The notes under the pieces were generated by a model, which saw only the letters and a list, made by a program, of their open reading frames with translations, did no database searches and was not told where the DNA came from. Of a stretch of DNA of 64,000 nt, positions 1 to 12,572 are shown one piece after another. The stretch is taken from positions 11,555 to 75,554 of the forward strand of contig KV425623.1 in NCBI GenBank assembly GCA_001632425.1. Direction: 5' to 3'. Both the position numbers and the translations under genes were made by a program. How positions within the stretch are numbered: the first letter of the stretch is position 1; the number at the start of each line of letters is the position of its first letter. Source of the stretch: Neolentinus lepideus HHB14362 ss-1. Taxonomy: Eukaryota; Basidiomycota; Agaricomycetes; Gloeophyllales; Gloeophyllaceae.

Positions 1-1037
1 GAAAGAAGAACAAACACAACAAACACAACAAAGAGAAACAAAGCCAGTGGCTCAGAATAAAGGCAGTGGCTCAGAACAAGGAAACTCGGCCTAGACTGTT
101 CTGGACCATTCCATGAGCCACTCAGTCAACAAAGAGTGACCAAGTCATTCAATCCCAACAAGGTTCAGGCAAGAAGCCTCAGTAGCGTCCGAGTACGCAT
201 TTTGTTTAGTAGGACCCATGTGTCCACTATCTAGTCTATCTCATCCGCCTTCCCCCACCTCACTAAGTGGTGTCTGTGTCTCAGTGCACGCAACTTCAGT
301 CCTTGACCCCATAAATCTCAGCGAAGCATCAGTAGGCCTTTCTACCCTTCTGGCACTAGTTGGATGATATCCCATGTCTATCTATCATCGCATAGGTTTA
401 GGTGTTTGCCCCCAAGGTTTAGTGCTACTACCTGTCGCTTTCTCCCTGCTATCGCCTACCGACCTTTGTGCCCGCTTCGTGTGTACGGATTCCCCGTGTG
501 TCCATGCACGTAGCCTATCAATGCATGACTGATGAATTTGAAGAAATAATCCAAGATTCGATTCAATGCGGGTGCACTTGCCCCAAGCAGTCAGTTGCCC
601 AAAGGGCAATCGTGTACAGTACATCCTGTAATTACAATGTTTATATACGACTTTTCTTATCATTCCGAATATGGGCACCTCCGGCGCCCCCCTCTTGACC
701 ACATGCTCGCTTGCGAGCTCGACCCGAAACCCAAATTCCAACAATATTGTGGCTATGTGTCTGGAAATAAATTCCTCACCACCCCTTGGTAATACTACAA
801 AATAAGTTTGCATGTACTCTCAGCACATATTTCCCACATCTATCAAAATTTTGTACCACTCAGCAGGATTTTCCAGGCTAATAATGCCTCCTTGTAAACT
901 CAGGACTCATAGAAAGGATAAGCAGAAAGTAACAAAAAAGGGTATAAGCACATGCACAGTCATATATGTAAGCTTGAATACAAGAGATGAATTTATGAAC
1001 TGAAATTCCAACATGTATTTGACAATCCACATGTAAA
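1..1037. other. Left-edge stretch without a recognisable gene
   Basis: No reading frame here looks like a conserved protein. The longest, on the minus strand at 385-813, has no family resemblance that I can see. Near the left edge the sequence is A-rich with short CAACAAACA-type repeats. A 13-base unit, CAGTGGCTCAGAA, occurs twice, at about 45 and 63. The stretch could be an old, eroded mobile-element end or plain intergenic DNA; nothing decides between them. Confidence 0.4.
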
Positions 1038-2026
1038 TTACAATGCCACCTTTTTCTTCACTTTGATGCCTAATGAATTCTTTGAATCTGATTTCCGCTT
1101 CTTTGATGCACTGATCAGTGATGCTTTACCACTCATTAGCGCCAGGGTCGCGGGGGACACAAGGCTGTCCACAGCAGGCTCGTCTCCTGCAGCCTTGCGT
1201 TTAAGGGTAACAGTCGGAGCACTCGGGTCCTCTGTCTTATCTGCAGGTATCTTTGCGAACACTTGCCGCACGAGCTCTTCATCCTCCTCCTCAAGTCTCT
1301 TCTTCTCCTTATCCTCCTCCGTCTCAATCTCCTCCATATGCAGCGTCGCCGCCAGATCCTCCACTTGGCCAGTCCGTTCTAACCGCGCGTTCTTCGCCCG
1401 AATGTCTTGTAGGGCATCGAGAATATCCATCTCGCGCTTCGAGTCGATCGTCCGGTTCTCGAGTGCCTTCATCGGGTTGCTTTCCTCCTCTTCAAGTTTC
1501 GCGAGACGGTCCTCTTCTTCAACTGCCTGCTCTTCACGCCAAGGCTCGAAGTTGCGGGAGGCACCGTGCTCAGCCGCGTAGTCAGTGTTCTTTGGATCAG
1601 TCTTGAATGTGATCTCGGCCGAACATAGTGTACTAAATGAACGTCAACCACGGTCGTTGATTTGAATCAGCAATGGGACACACCATTTGATGTAGAAACG
1701 GAAGATCTTTATGCCATAGTAATCCTCACCCTCTACTGTCTCCTTCCGCGCATTGAACTTCTTGCCTTTGTAGATATACTCTCCGCACGTATTACATCGC
1801 CTACGTAGAAGGTCAAAAGTTATCGTAAGGATAGTTAGAGAGATAAGACGTACATGGAGAAAGGTGCCATGAGACGTACGACCTGCTGAGCATTCTTGGG
1901 CTGCTTGCGCCGTGGAATGAGAGACGGGTCGAAGTCAGGCGGGATGTACTTGTTGAGAACTGTCGAACATGTTAGATCTCGAAAGCGACGATGGAGGAAA
2001 GACAGCATACCTTTACGTTCAGACAT
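1038..2026 (-). CDS. YJU2: Splicing factor YJU2/CWC16 (CCDC94 family)
   Basis: This is a CWC16-family splicing factor that joins the Prp19-associated spliceosome and promotes the first catalytic step in the nucleus. The start is a 16-base exon (2011-2026) coding MSERK plus one base. The next exon, ending at 1959, continues [13 protein letters not shown] and [10 protein letters not shown], the family's signature N-terminus. The third exon carries [20 protein letters not shown]. After the next splice the sequence reads [18 protein letters not shown], giving the two CxxC pairs of the zinc-binding fold. The C-terminal third is an acidic coiled coil followed by a lysine-rich tail. Length is about 280 residues, normal for the family. 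The gene is divergent from DHX35, with 142 bases between the two start codons. Confidence 0.93.
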
Positions 2027-2168
2027 TCCGGCAAGTCAGTAGCGGATGATGGTGGTCGAGGTTTGACGAGGACACTGTGGCTGTAATACTTTAGTCAGCA
2101 ACCCCCGGTCTTCCGAGCCACAGCCACACTTTACCTGCTCCCGTACTCATCACTGCTCTGATTTTCAA

Positions 2169-5072
2169 ATGGCGCCATTAACTTTTTGGAAGCCTGGGAC
2201 AGTCGGACCTGGCAGTAACCTCGACCGCGCGTCAGAAACTGAGGAAAACATCGTTTCCTATGCACCTTCGTCCTCCCTCCTTTCTATCCAAGCGCAGCGA
2301 GAAAGACTACCTATATTCAAGCACAGTACGTCTGTAAACTATTCCAACAAAACTGCATGGGTGCAATGGTAGATCTTAGGAGAAAAGCTGTTACACTGCG
2401 TCGAGAAGTATGGGGTGGTCATTGTCGTGGGTCAAACTGGATGTGGGAAGACTACCCGTAAGTATACGCCTCGATAATTGCGTTAACAGTCTTTGAATCG
2501 CTTCCAGAACTCCCTCAGTACTTGTATGAAGCTGGATGGGCCCAAGACGGGAATGTCATCGCATGCACACAACCCCGGCGCGTCGCTGCCACTTCAGTAG
2601 CGACGCGAGTCGCGACTGAAGTCGGGTCCATGCTCGGTGATGAGGTGCCAGCGTCTCCTCATTCCATTTGTTCGAGACTCTAAGACGCTTCGTATCAGGT
2701 GGGATACACCATCAGATTTGAAGACGTGAGCAACAAGGAACGCACGCGTATTCGGTACTTGACCGATGGAATGCTCTTTCGTGAAGCTTTGGTAGACCCC
2801 CTCCTCAGCTCTTACAGTGTCATCATGGTGTGTTCTGTCCTTTCTTGTCATGCTTCGGCCACGACCGAGTTACATCAAGATAGATGAAGTGCACGAGCGG
2901 AGCGTCTACACCGATCTGCTCCTGGGCATCTTAAAAAAGTAAGTCGCACCGCGCCCCCGAGAGCCGTAGCTCACTCCATCCCCAAGGATTCGTCGAAAAC
3001 GCCCATCTTTACGTCTGATTGTATCATCTGCAACGCTTGACGCCTCCGCCCTGCTGGAATACTTTCAGGCAGGCAACGACGCTGATGAAGCGGTCATTCT
3101 CAGCCTTGAAGGCAGAATGTACCCGGTTGAAGTCGCGTACCTGCAAGAGCCTACGGCGGACTATGTCCGGAAAGCAGCCGAAGTTGCTTGGAATATAAAC
3201 TCGCGGGTACACCTACACCAGCTCATTCATTTATCATTACTTCGTACTCAATGCTGCGCTGTGTCTAGCAAGGTCCTGGAGATATCCTCATCTTCCTGAC
3301 TGGCCGAGAAGAGATTGACCGATGCCTAGAGGAGCTAGCAGAGTACCTTCCAACGTCAGTTGCTCCTACAATTCTCGGCTTCAAGCATATCTCACACGCG
3401 ATTATGGACAGGCGGAAAGGCAACGCTCCTCACCTGACATTGCTTGCTCTCCATGCAGGCCTTACAACAGAAGAGCAGATGCGCGTGTTCCAACCTGCGG
3501 AACGCGGATATCGCAAAGTCATCGTATCTACAAATATTGCAGAGGTGTGTATGTGCAGGGTAACTATGTACATGACTAATTACTGACTGTGCAGGCGAGT
3601 ATAACCATTGAAGGTATCAAATTTGTCGTGGATTGTGGTTTCGTCAAGGTCAGGTTACGTCTAATACGTCTGGACAGTGAGATCAGCACGCTAACCTCAT
3701 GACAGCTCCGCACATATAACCCAACCACCACACTCTCCTCCCTCGCCGTCCTTCCCACCTCCCTTGCCTCTGCGGTCCAACGCGCCGGGCGAGCAGGACG
3801 CACCTCCCCCGGTACCTGCTACCGTCTCTACCCGCACGCTGCCGTTCGCACCCTCCCTCGCACCACAGCGCCCGAGGTCACGCGCACAGACCTAACCACG
3901 CCGATCTTACAGCTCAAATCTCTCGGCATCGATGATTTGATGAAATTCGAGTGGGTAAGCGCGCCGCCTGCCGAGAGCGTTCTGAGGGCGCTAGAGGGGT
4001 TGGTGAATGCGGGGATGGTAGATCGCGACGGGGCGCTGACGGTCGTCGGGCAGAAGGTGGCGGAGTGTCCTGTGGACGTCAATATTGCCAGGATGGTATG
4101 ACCTAAGATGGTGTGCTGGATCGCATTGCTGACCGTTTGAGTGTAGCTGTTCAGCTCGAAAGACTTCCAGTGCGGAGAAGAGATCTTGACAATTGCCGCA
4201 ATGACGGCCGTTCAGGTACGTGAACCCAAACGGGAATGTTGTGCGATACCCGCTGATGTCGGCTTCTCGTAGAATGTCTTTGTCATCCCGGACGGTGCGG
4301 ATGGCGCTCTTGCGGAGCTGGAGCGACGGAAGTTCACAGCGGAAGAGGGGGTCGGTGATTCACATCTGTGGCTCAGGAACGTCCACTGATCCGGTGTTCT
4401 GCAGGATCATCTAACGCTATTGAATGGTACGCCACCATCTCCTTGATCTACTATTATAACGCGAATTCAAGTATTTCTCTCCACAACAGCCTACAATGCG
4501 TTCCTCAGATACGGCAAGTCCTCATCGTGGTGCAAAAACCACGCGCTGTCATTCCGAGCAATGTCGAGAGCAGTCTCGATCAGGTCGCAGCTGAAGAAGT
4601 ATATGCAACGCTTCGGTCTGCCCCTCACGAGCTGCGAAGGCGATGCGAAACGGTTGCGCCAGTGCCTGGTCAGTGGCTACTGGCGGAACGGAGCGCGGTG
4701 GGTCGCGGATGGGACGTATCGCTCTGTGCGAGGGAATATTGTACGTTGTGCCTGTGTCGGCTATTATTGACATTACTGATGATATCTTGACATCGGACCA
4801 GCCACTTCATGTGCACCCGGACTCGGTGCTGTTCACACGAAAGCCGAAGTCGGGGTGGGTTGTCTTTCATGAGATGGAAGAGACGAAGAAGATCAAGTGA
4901 GTGTCGGTGTCTGTAGCGCTCGCTCATTAGTCATGGATTTCTTGCAGCATACGAATCTTGACAGAGATAGACCCAGATTGGTGCGATCTCTCTCTTTGCA
5001 ACTGCCCAGCACTGATGATCTGCCAGGCTGCTTGATCACGGACACCGGTTCCATGAGAAATCGAGGTCATAA
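2169..5072 (+). CDS. DHX35: DEAH-box RNA helicase DHX35
   Basis: The protein is a DEAH-box RNA-dependent ATPase of the DHX35 group, found in catalytic (C complex) spliceosomes. It starts [11 protein letters not shown], close to the typical DHX35 beginning. Motifs follow in order: [14 protein letters not shown] (I), TQPRRVAA (Ia), [18 protein letters not shown] (II), SSATLDA (III), STNIAEASITI (V) and QRAGRAGRT (VI). The winged-helix, ratchet and OB regions follow and include WCKNHALSF and [10 protein letters not shown]. Motif II reads DEVH, so the third residue differs from DEAH. The last two introns are short. The final exon gives [16 protein letters not shown] and then TAA at 5070-5072. Length is about 700 residues, as expected. 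The promoter is probably shared with YJU2. Confidence 0.92.
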
Positions 5073-5341
5073 ACAGTATTACTATATTTTACCGTTTACT
5101 ACCATCCATCAATGATATACACGGAGTTCCCGTGCCAACTGCGGTGCGACTTCCTCGGACTGACCCACACGGTAAAGTCCATTCCCATATCCGGAGGCGC
5201 TGATGATGCCGCAGTGGTTAGGGTTACACCTGAATATCCACAGCATGTCCGGTAATTGGGTCCCACATCGAGTATCTGTGATATATGACCCATGGTAATG
5301 TTATTACACGTTCATCTTTCTGTCTTCCCGCTACACCTACC

Positions 5342-6565
5342 ATGTCCAAGCCACTCGCTACTTTCTTCGTTTCGCATGGCTCCCCAAGGATGTTGGTTGA
5401 TCCTTGTCCTACTACTGAGTTTTATGCGAAGATCGGAGAGTATGCGAGGAAGGAGGGTATCCAAGGCATCGTATGGATGGGTGAGCTAACAACTCTGTTG
5501 CCCTCGCCGCAATATTGACACGTTTTGGCGTCAGCTTCACACTGGGAGACACCTTTAGATACGATCGAAGGTGGGGGACACAAACGATACAAGCCTTGTT
5601 AATGCTCACTCGTACTAGTCGCATGCAACCCAAAGCCCGACAAGGACTTCGTCGCCTTCGTCCCGCCTGAAACATTACGTACGTTCCAAGTTCTCAGTGT
5701 CGCACTGTCCCATCGTCCTGAGTGATCTACCTCAGAGTGGTACCGTGACTACCAAATCAACGCTTCACCAAAGCTTTCCGAGAACGTCTGTAACAAGCTC
5801 AAGGATGCAGGCTTCAACGCCTCACTAAACCCGACGGCTATCTGGCACCAGGATGTTATGATCCCGATGCGATGGTACGCGTCATATTTTCCCCTTACTT
5901 CTGTCTCTAACATCCCTGCTAGGATGTACCCCGACTACCGAGAATGCCCGCCGATGGCCGTAATGTCGGTCAACGGCAGATTCGACCCATGGTTCCACCT
6001 CAAAGTCGGTCTTACATTGCGCTCGCTCAGAGCGGAGAAGATCCTGCTTATCGGCAGCGGAGGCGGCATCCACAACTTGTACACCGTCTCCTGGCACCGG
6101 ATCATGTTTTACCATGACACGGCGACGCGGACGAAGCCCATCGATCCCGAGCTGGCGGCCTTTGCGGCGTCCATGCGGGAGTCGGTCAACCGCAACTCCG
6201 GCCCGCAGCTGGGAAACGCCTTAGGGAGACTTCTGCAACACCCCCACTTCCTCAAGTCTAACCCGTTCGTAGTCCCATTCATGAACCGTATGCAGGGAGC
6301 TGACGTCCTTCACAGAACGCCAGAGCACTTCCTCCCCATGGTCTACGCCGCTGGTGCCTGCAGTACATGGGACGATAGCAAGTACGTCAACGCCTTCGGC
6401 GGTGAGAACTGGGAGATGGACACCCAGCTAAACGCAAACTTCGTGTTTGGGCTGGATGAGAACGACACGATCTTTTTGAGAAGTTCTGAGCGTGATGAGA
6501 AGAGCTCCGAGGGTAGCTACGCCGAAGCCCCCGCGGTTCCCCGGTTGGTTGCTGCTGCTGCATAA
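5342..6565 (+). CDS. LigB-type extradiol aromatic ring-opening dioxygenase
   Basis: This is a class III extradiol dioxygenase-like protein (LigB/DODA family) that would cleave an aromatic ring using a non-haem metal. The substrate is unknown: catechol-type lignin or plant phenolics, or DOPA, are possible. The start MSKPLATFFVSHGSP is chosen because HGSP is the first metal-site motif and lies close to the N-terminus. An in-frame ATG at 5285 is less likely. Later His-containing motifs are ASHWETP, WHQDVMIPM and GSGGGIHNLY. The C-terminal part contains GENWEMDTQLNANFVFG, which I recall from the fungal branch of the family. Five exons give about 345 residues. It lies tail to tail with the RecQ gene, 134 bases apart. 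Confidence 0.85.
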
Positions 6566-6699
6566 GCGCTGTACATATATATAATACATTAATGACACTG
6601 TAGTCCCGATCATACATACTGTATAAGATAACTCCGCAATGTAATGCCGGTCATTATGACGTCTACTCGAAGATGATAGTAACAGACGTCGGTCTACGT

Positions 6700-9600
6700 C
6701 TACGAAGGTTTGCGTCTTGACGGAGGCTTCGACGAATACGCATATCGTGTCTGCATTTCCGCTGCATTGAAGGATTTGGTTGTCGTGATCGTCCCTTCCC
6801 TAGCAGTACGTCTGGAATACATCAAGAAGTCAATGGGCAACTAGAATACAATGACTACTGACTTTGACGACTCCTCCAACTCAGCTATACTCTTCGTGAT
6901 ACAGACGTCAAGGAAATGCTGTTCGTAGTGTCTCCATTTCATCCCTGCTTCATCAGGGGGATATGCGTCCGACAGCACTCGTCGGAAATCTCCTAGGTCT
7001 TTGATTTCACCCGTGAGCAAACTAATTCAGAGCCGGATGTAAATTATTCAAACCTTTGATCGATGTACAGCAGAGCATCTGCAGACATTCATCGTGCAAG
7101 ACGTCCTCTGCAGACTTGAGACCTTCTCTCAAGGCTATCTGTGCGAATGATCAGTCGGATAACAGCAAGACGACAAGCGGTGATAAACAACCTTCCGTCT
7201 AATATCACACAGGTTTTGATAGCATTGCTCCAGCGAATCGACTTCCGATGCCTTATAATTGCTAGCTTGTGGTTGGGGTGCCCTAGCAGTGGAACGCGGC
7301 GGACGCGGCGGTGGGGGAAGGGCAGCAGGAGGCACCTCAATCACTTCGACCTCGTCGTCTATGAACGGATCTGGCCGGTCATCGTCCAGGATGGGGTCGT
7401 CTTCGAAAAACATTTCGTTGGGGTCCTCCGCAGATGCTGACTGCACTTTGCGAGAAGCCTTTTTCCTCGGTGGTTTCTGCCTACCCGACGACGAACCGGA
7501 AGTATTGACAGCGACTGACATCACCACTTCCTCTTTGCCGTTTAAGAAGGCATCCGCTCTTTCTCCTAGCTACGGCAGGTTCGTGACATACCCAACGACG
7601 TATGTGTTTCATACTCACCTGCATATAATTGCTGTTCCACATGCCATTCGATTGAGGCTCCTGGGAGAAGGCACGCCTCGAATAGAGGTGAGCAAACAGA
7701 CGCTGAACGAGTTTCGCAGGCAAATCCTTCCCGGCCCCGAACGGAGACAAGCCATCAAAGCCCTTCTTCGTAACATCACTGCTCTTGCTCCCTCGGAAAG
7801 CTGCAACGCACAACGTGTGCGATATGTGCGTATCCCGTCGAAGCATCATTTGTAGAAGTCTGACAGCGTCGCTAGCCTGGCGAGTAAGATTCTCTTGCTT
7901 CAGCTCCTTGACTTCTACGCAGTTGTTGCAAGACTTGTGGCAGTCTCTGGGATCGAAAACTTGGTCGAAGAAGGCCATTAATTCCTTGCGACGGCAGTCC
8001 ACGTCGTTCTGGCAGAAGTATGACATCTGCCACAGTTCGTCTATCTGTAATTGGGCGACGTCGGGCGTAAGATCCTTATCGTTGCGGATCTGGCTCATTA
8101 TAGCATTCACGTCTTGCGAGGAATAGACTGCCAAAGATTGAGAATCAGACGAGTAAAGAGCAAGGGTGGAAAACGAACGCACACAAAAGGCAATCTGACG
8201 GTAATCCATCTCTGCCCGCACGTCCAGTCTCCTGGGCATAGCTAAGTGGAAGTGATCAGTAGCTGGGACACTATTCCGGTAGCGTACTTACGAATCAAGC
8301 GATCTGGACAGTGTGTGGTGTATGACGAATCGCACTGCGGGGAATCAGAATAGGACACCGAGACGAGAACGATACCACTTACCATCGTGCTTATCGATCC
8401 CCATACCGAAGGCAATCTATGAGAAATGTCAGGCCCGAGCCAGTACGACGGGTAGTGTGCATACCGTCGCCACTATGATCTCGAAATCCCCGTCCTGCCA
8501 GCCCTTCTGCGTTCGTTGCTTGTCGTCAGAGTTCATCTTCGCGTGGAAATGGCGAGCTCGCAGGTTGTACTTGTCCCTCAACTCCTTGGCCACTTCCTCA
8601 CATTTATCACGACTCAGACAATAGATAATACCCGTCTCTCCAGAATGCCGTGACTTGATGTACGTTGCGATGTCGCAAACAATCGTTTTCCCGCTTTTCG
8701 GTCGGACGCTGTAATGGAGGTTTGGTCGATTGAAAGATTGCAGAAGGACCTCGCAGCCTTGGATGCCCAGTCTGTCGATGATGTCCCTACGGGTTTTACT
8801 ATTTGCAGTGGCCGTCAAAGCCATGATCGGCACAGTAGGATAGTGCCGTCGGAGACTATCCAGATTCTTGTACTGCATAGAATGGGGTCAGTGGGGTAAT
8901 ATGATCAAGACAGGAAAATATACATACAGCTGTCCGGAAGTTTCTACCCCACGACGAAATAACGTGAGCTTCATCGATGACGAACCTCGCCAGCTGCCCT
9001 TGCTCGTAGACCCTCTGCAAGGTATTCTTCATCTTTGAGCTGCTCTCGAGTTTCTCCGGTGTGACATACATAATACTTGGCTTGTTGCGGCCATTCAGCT
9101 TGGCCCAAGAATCGCTATTTGCCTCATCTGACTGGTCCGAGCTAAAGTTCACCACATCGATGCCCTTGCTCAGCAGACTCTGCTCCTGGTCCCTCATCAG
9201 CGCGAGCAATGGTGATATTACCACCGTGACCCCACGCGTCTTGCCTGTTTGGCATATGGCTGGCAATTGGTAGCACAGACTCTTTCCTCCACCTGTAGGC
9301 ATGAGCACGAGCACGTCTCGACCATCAAGCGTTGCTGTGATGACCTCCAGCTGATTCTTCCGGAATTGCCTCATGCCGAAAATAGTGTTGAGCTTCTCCA
9401 TGATCTCGGGCAGGTATGGCGAATTTTTGATTGGCTCGCGGTCGTAGATGGGCACGATATTAGAGTCGGATACTGAACGGTGTGTCGGCTTCTCTACAGC
9501 GGGTGCCATAGGGATGGCCGATGTAGACGCAGCTAGAGGCTCGTCTTCCTCTTGGATATCGTGCATAGGCAGATCACCCATCGCATCCCAAATCTCCGCA

Positions 9601-10933
9601 TCCTCGTCTGGATAGATGACATTGTTGGTGTTAGATGCCTCGGCAGCCTGGGGGGCAGGTGGAGTGGTCATATAAGAGGTGGAAGCTATAGGGACAGAAG
9701 TCTGTTCTGAACTTCTAGGGTCGAAGCTCGACCAGAATGATGGGTCGCTGGACGAAGCGGAGGAAGAGAGACCGGCTTGAGTAGTACAGGTAGAAGGAGC
9801 TCCCGATGAGAACATCTTCAGAGCTGAAGGGCTTATTCTCCCGGATAACCTATCGATAGCCGCCTTTATAGATGTCATTCGCTTCGCCAGGATCTCGCTG
9901 CAACGAATTCAAAGGTTCAAAACTGGATGGATTTCTTTGACCCAATACTCACTTGATAGCTCTTAAAGTGACAATATCTGCAAGGTCATCGTTACCCTGC
10001 TCAATATTTGTGATACTCTGAGCTGTCTCGAACGCTCTCGCTTGATTGAACATGAGGAGCACTCTGAGATTCTTCTCCGTTTTCTACGAGAGTAAGAATC
10101 AAATAGTATACAAGGATTAACACGCAAAAAGTCTGACATGTTGTTTAACAACTCACCGATTCTAAGTCAACGTTGGACACCCGAACAGTATTATACGTTT
10201 CATCCGAAATCGAGGGAGCCGTGAACGTTGGCGCAGAACGAGAGGGAGTGGGAGTGGGCTGAGCTATGGGTACATTCGGAGTCCGTGCTGTCGAGTGATG
10301 AGAGTCGATGCTCGGCGCTGGACGAAAATGGGCCTGATGTCCCAGAGGCGGCAGCTGCTTTCGTTCCTGACGTTTCGGATCTGCCACCCCTCCCCACACG
10401 TTCTCCTTGTTAGACGTACTTTCCTCGACAACCTTGCGTGATGGTCCATCTGTCCTTACGCGCTTGGAGGAGGCCGCAGGAGGGTCGGAGAACGAGTTGT
10501 CAGAAGAAGTACGCTTCAGAGAAATCCCAGAGTCGATGGACATGGATTCATCTGAGGTCACGTCAATGATCTCCTGCCTCATGGTGAGAGGCGTAGCTGG
10601 AGTAGGACCGGAGGCATATGTCGATTTGCCGAAGTTGGGGGTGGAGAATGATGGGAGGCCGGTTACGGGTCGAAGGGCTGCCAATCATTAGACGCAACAG
10701 GAAAGCGATCCATGAGCATAACAGACGTGCCTGTGGCAGAGCCGCTGGGGTCCTTATCAAGCGACTTCGCAGGTCTGAACTTCGGTTTCTATAAGCAGTA
10801 ACTTCAGATTGACGTCAAGACTGCTGGAAATGAAACAAACCTTCGGCTGAACATTGTTCTGCACAGTGACCGGTGCAGTCGTTGTTGGGAGATTCCGCCG
10901 GTAGTGGTCTAAATTCTGCTTGATTGTTGACAT
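6700..10933 (-). CDS. SGS1: RecQ-family DNA helicase, BLM/Sgs1 type
   Basis: This is an ATP-dependent 3'-5' DNA helicase for recombination, end resection and replication-fork repair in the nucleus. The start MSTIKQNLDHYRRN lies at 10931-10933. About 390 low-complexity, Ser/Pro-rich residues precede the helicase core. The core reads FGMRQFRKNQLEVI (motif 0), MPTGGGKSLCYQLPA (I), DEAHVISSWGRNFR (II plus aromatic loop), LTATA (III), IAFGMGIDKHD (V) and YAQETGRAGRDG (VI). An RQC zinc region follows with CRRKELMAFFD and CHKSCNNC. An HRDC-like segment starts near CYQNLCDIRRKIALREG. The order helicase-RQC-HRDC is that of BLM and Sgs1. There are many introns. The intron near 10688-10735 is needed to join two frames and has a TCTAAT branch site. 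The last exon ends SSKPPSRRKPS. Confidence 0.9.
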
Positions 10934-11534
10934 GAACGACGACGAGGAAGATGGGGTGGAATCAGAGCAGACGGTGGCACCAGGAGAGATGCGGAAACAA
11001 TTCGTGAGAACGTGGGAACTACGCGGTCGCGTCGCATCACATGACCGTCACCGCGCGGAACTCACAGTGACAAAGTCCTAAGGAGACTGAAATCATGGTA
11101 TATTATTCCTCAATATTCACAAGAACTATTTATCCACCTACAAGGAAGAAAAAGAAGAAATCTGTTATTGTACCAGAGTGCAAGATCGAGAGCGAGTATG
11201 CGGGATAACAACGAAACAAACAGACGGAAAATTTGAGCTATACCATAATTACATAAATACGGAGCCAGAGTGCGAACTCGTACAATTTGATCATGTCGAA
11301 GGGGTACAGATAACAGCTGGAGTGCGTAGATAAGTAACTTGAAGGCAAGTTGTGAGGTGCATGACGAACCTTGAACATATGCGCTTGCAGTCTGTATAGG
11401 CATATAGCCGCGGTGCGGCGTTTTGGTTCTGTTCACAGGCTAATGGTGAGGTATAGAGCCAACTTGTGAGATCCTTGAGAAACCATGATCAAGTTAGCAA
11501 GTGATGGTGCTGGACGAAATGGCTCTACCTACAT
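10934..11534. other. Intergenic: RecQ promoter and RGG-protein 3' region
   Basis: Both neighbours are on the minus strand, so this stretch holds the RecQ promoter and leader next to 10933 and the 3' untranslated region of the RGG-box gene next to 11535. The part from about 11100 to 11300 is A/T-rich. I see no coding frame with family character. Confidence 0.5.
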
Positions 11535-12394
11535 TTACGAAGCGGCCACTGATTCAGCAGCAGGAGCAGCTAGAGTTTCCGCAGCTGGGGTTGCAGGCGC
11601 AGACGGAGTCTCGCCAGCACTGGCAGCGTCCTTCTGGAGAGCTCCTGCAGCAGAACCGCGACCGCGTCCCCTGCCTCCCTCGCCACGGCCCCTACCTCTG
11701 CCTCCACCGCGCCCTCTTCCAAGAGCAAAGGAGGCGGTGAGGTCGCCTTCGTCAGTCGCGGTCCTAGACGGCGGCATCTTCTTGCCCGAGTCCCACTCTC
11801 GGCTGAGTGCCTTGTCCATCTTGCGCTGCGCATTCTGCTCACGCGTACGATCGATCTGCTCCTGCACTTTACGCGTCTTCGCGAGCTTTACGCGTTCGGC
11901 TTCTTGTGTCTTTTTGAAGGCGTCTTCATCCGCTTTCACGTCCTAACCGTGTTTCTAGAATGAGTGGCGATCTGTTCGGATGGCATGAGGGAGACTTACA
12001 GCACGCCGCTGTTTGATCTTTTCATTCTGCTCTCTGATGCGTGCCATGCGCTGCGTTAGCTCATCGTCACTCAGCTTATCCTGCAAGAAAGATAACCGAT
12101 ATGTATACCACAACCCAGTTACTTCAAGCTCACCCTCTGTGCCCCGCCAGTGTTGACACGATCTGGATTCACGTAGGGGGTCTTCCTCTCCTTCTTCTCC
12201 TTTCCTTCGACCTTCTCCTCTGCCTTTTCTCCTTCCGAGCTCTCCGCTGGCTTCACTCCCTCCGTGCTCTCTGTTGGCTTCTCTCCCTCCTGCACCTGCT
12301 CGACCGCCTTCTCGGTCTCGGGCTCAGCAGGCGCTTCCGGCTCAGCCTTAGCCTCTTCAATGCGCAGGTTTTCTAGGCCCAGCGAATTGGACAT
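11535..12394 (-). CDS. RGG-box putative RNA-binding protein
   Basis: I do not recognise a named family. The protein is about 250 residues in three exons. Its N-terminus MSNSLGLENLRIEEAKA leads into a Glu/Ala/Pro-rich acidic stretch. A conserved-looking core follows, with KKERKTPYVNPDRVNTGGAQ, DKLSDDELTQRMARIREQN and a long charged helix. Next comes an RGG tract of repeated RGRGGGRGRG type, then an Ala/Pro/Glu-rich end. RGG tracts usually bind RNA and are targets of arginine methylation, so an mRNP or ribosome-associated role is plausible but inferred. The gene is divergent from PGK across only 178 bases. Confidence 0.75.
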
Positions 12395-12515
12395 GGCCGT
12401 CGAAGAACAAAGCTTGTTATGCAAGGTAATGTATGGGATCGAGAACTCGAGCTGACTCGGACGGGCTGGCCGTGCGAAGAGCCGAGAACCTGATTTAGAA
12501 ATAGATTGCGTCGCG

Positions 12516-12522
12516 TATATAT
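12516..12522 (+). promoter_or_regulatory. Probable TATA box of phosphoglycerate kinase
   Basis: TATATAT lies 51-57 bases upstream of the PGK start codon and is followed by a CT-rich run, CCCTCTCTTGCC. A TATA element plus a pyrimidine-rich start region is typical of strongly expressed fungal glycolytic genes. It sits in the 178-base gap shared with the minus-strand RGG-box gene. Confidence 0.6.
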
Positions 12523-12572
12523 CCCTCTCTTGCCATCGATTCAACCAATCTTCCTCTACGCCTCTACTTACG

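Noticed and set aside
385..813. Minus-strand open frame of 142 codons
   Set aside because: No family resemblance, no conserved motif, and no support from neighbouring exons. Odd composition only.
1063..1581. Plus-strand frame of 172 codons over YJU2
   Set aside because: Ser/Arg-rich mirror of the acidic coiled coil of YJU2 on the other strand; no independent features.
2801..2960. DEVH in DHX35 as a sign of an inactive helicase
   Set aside because: Only the third residue of the DEAH box differs; the catalytic Asp, Glu and His are kept and all other motifs are intact.
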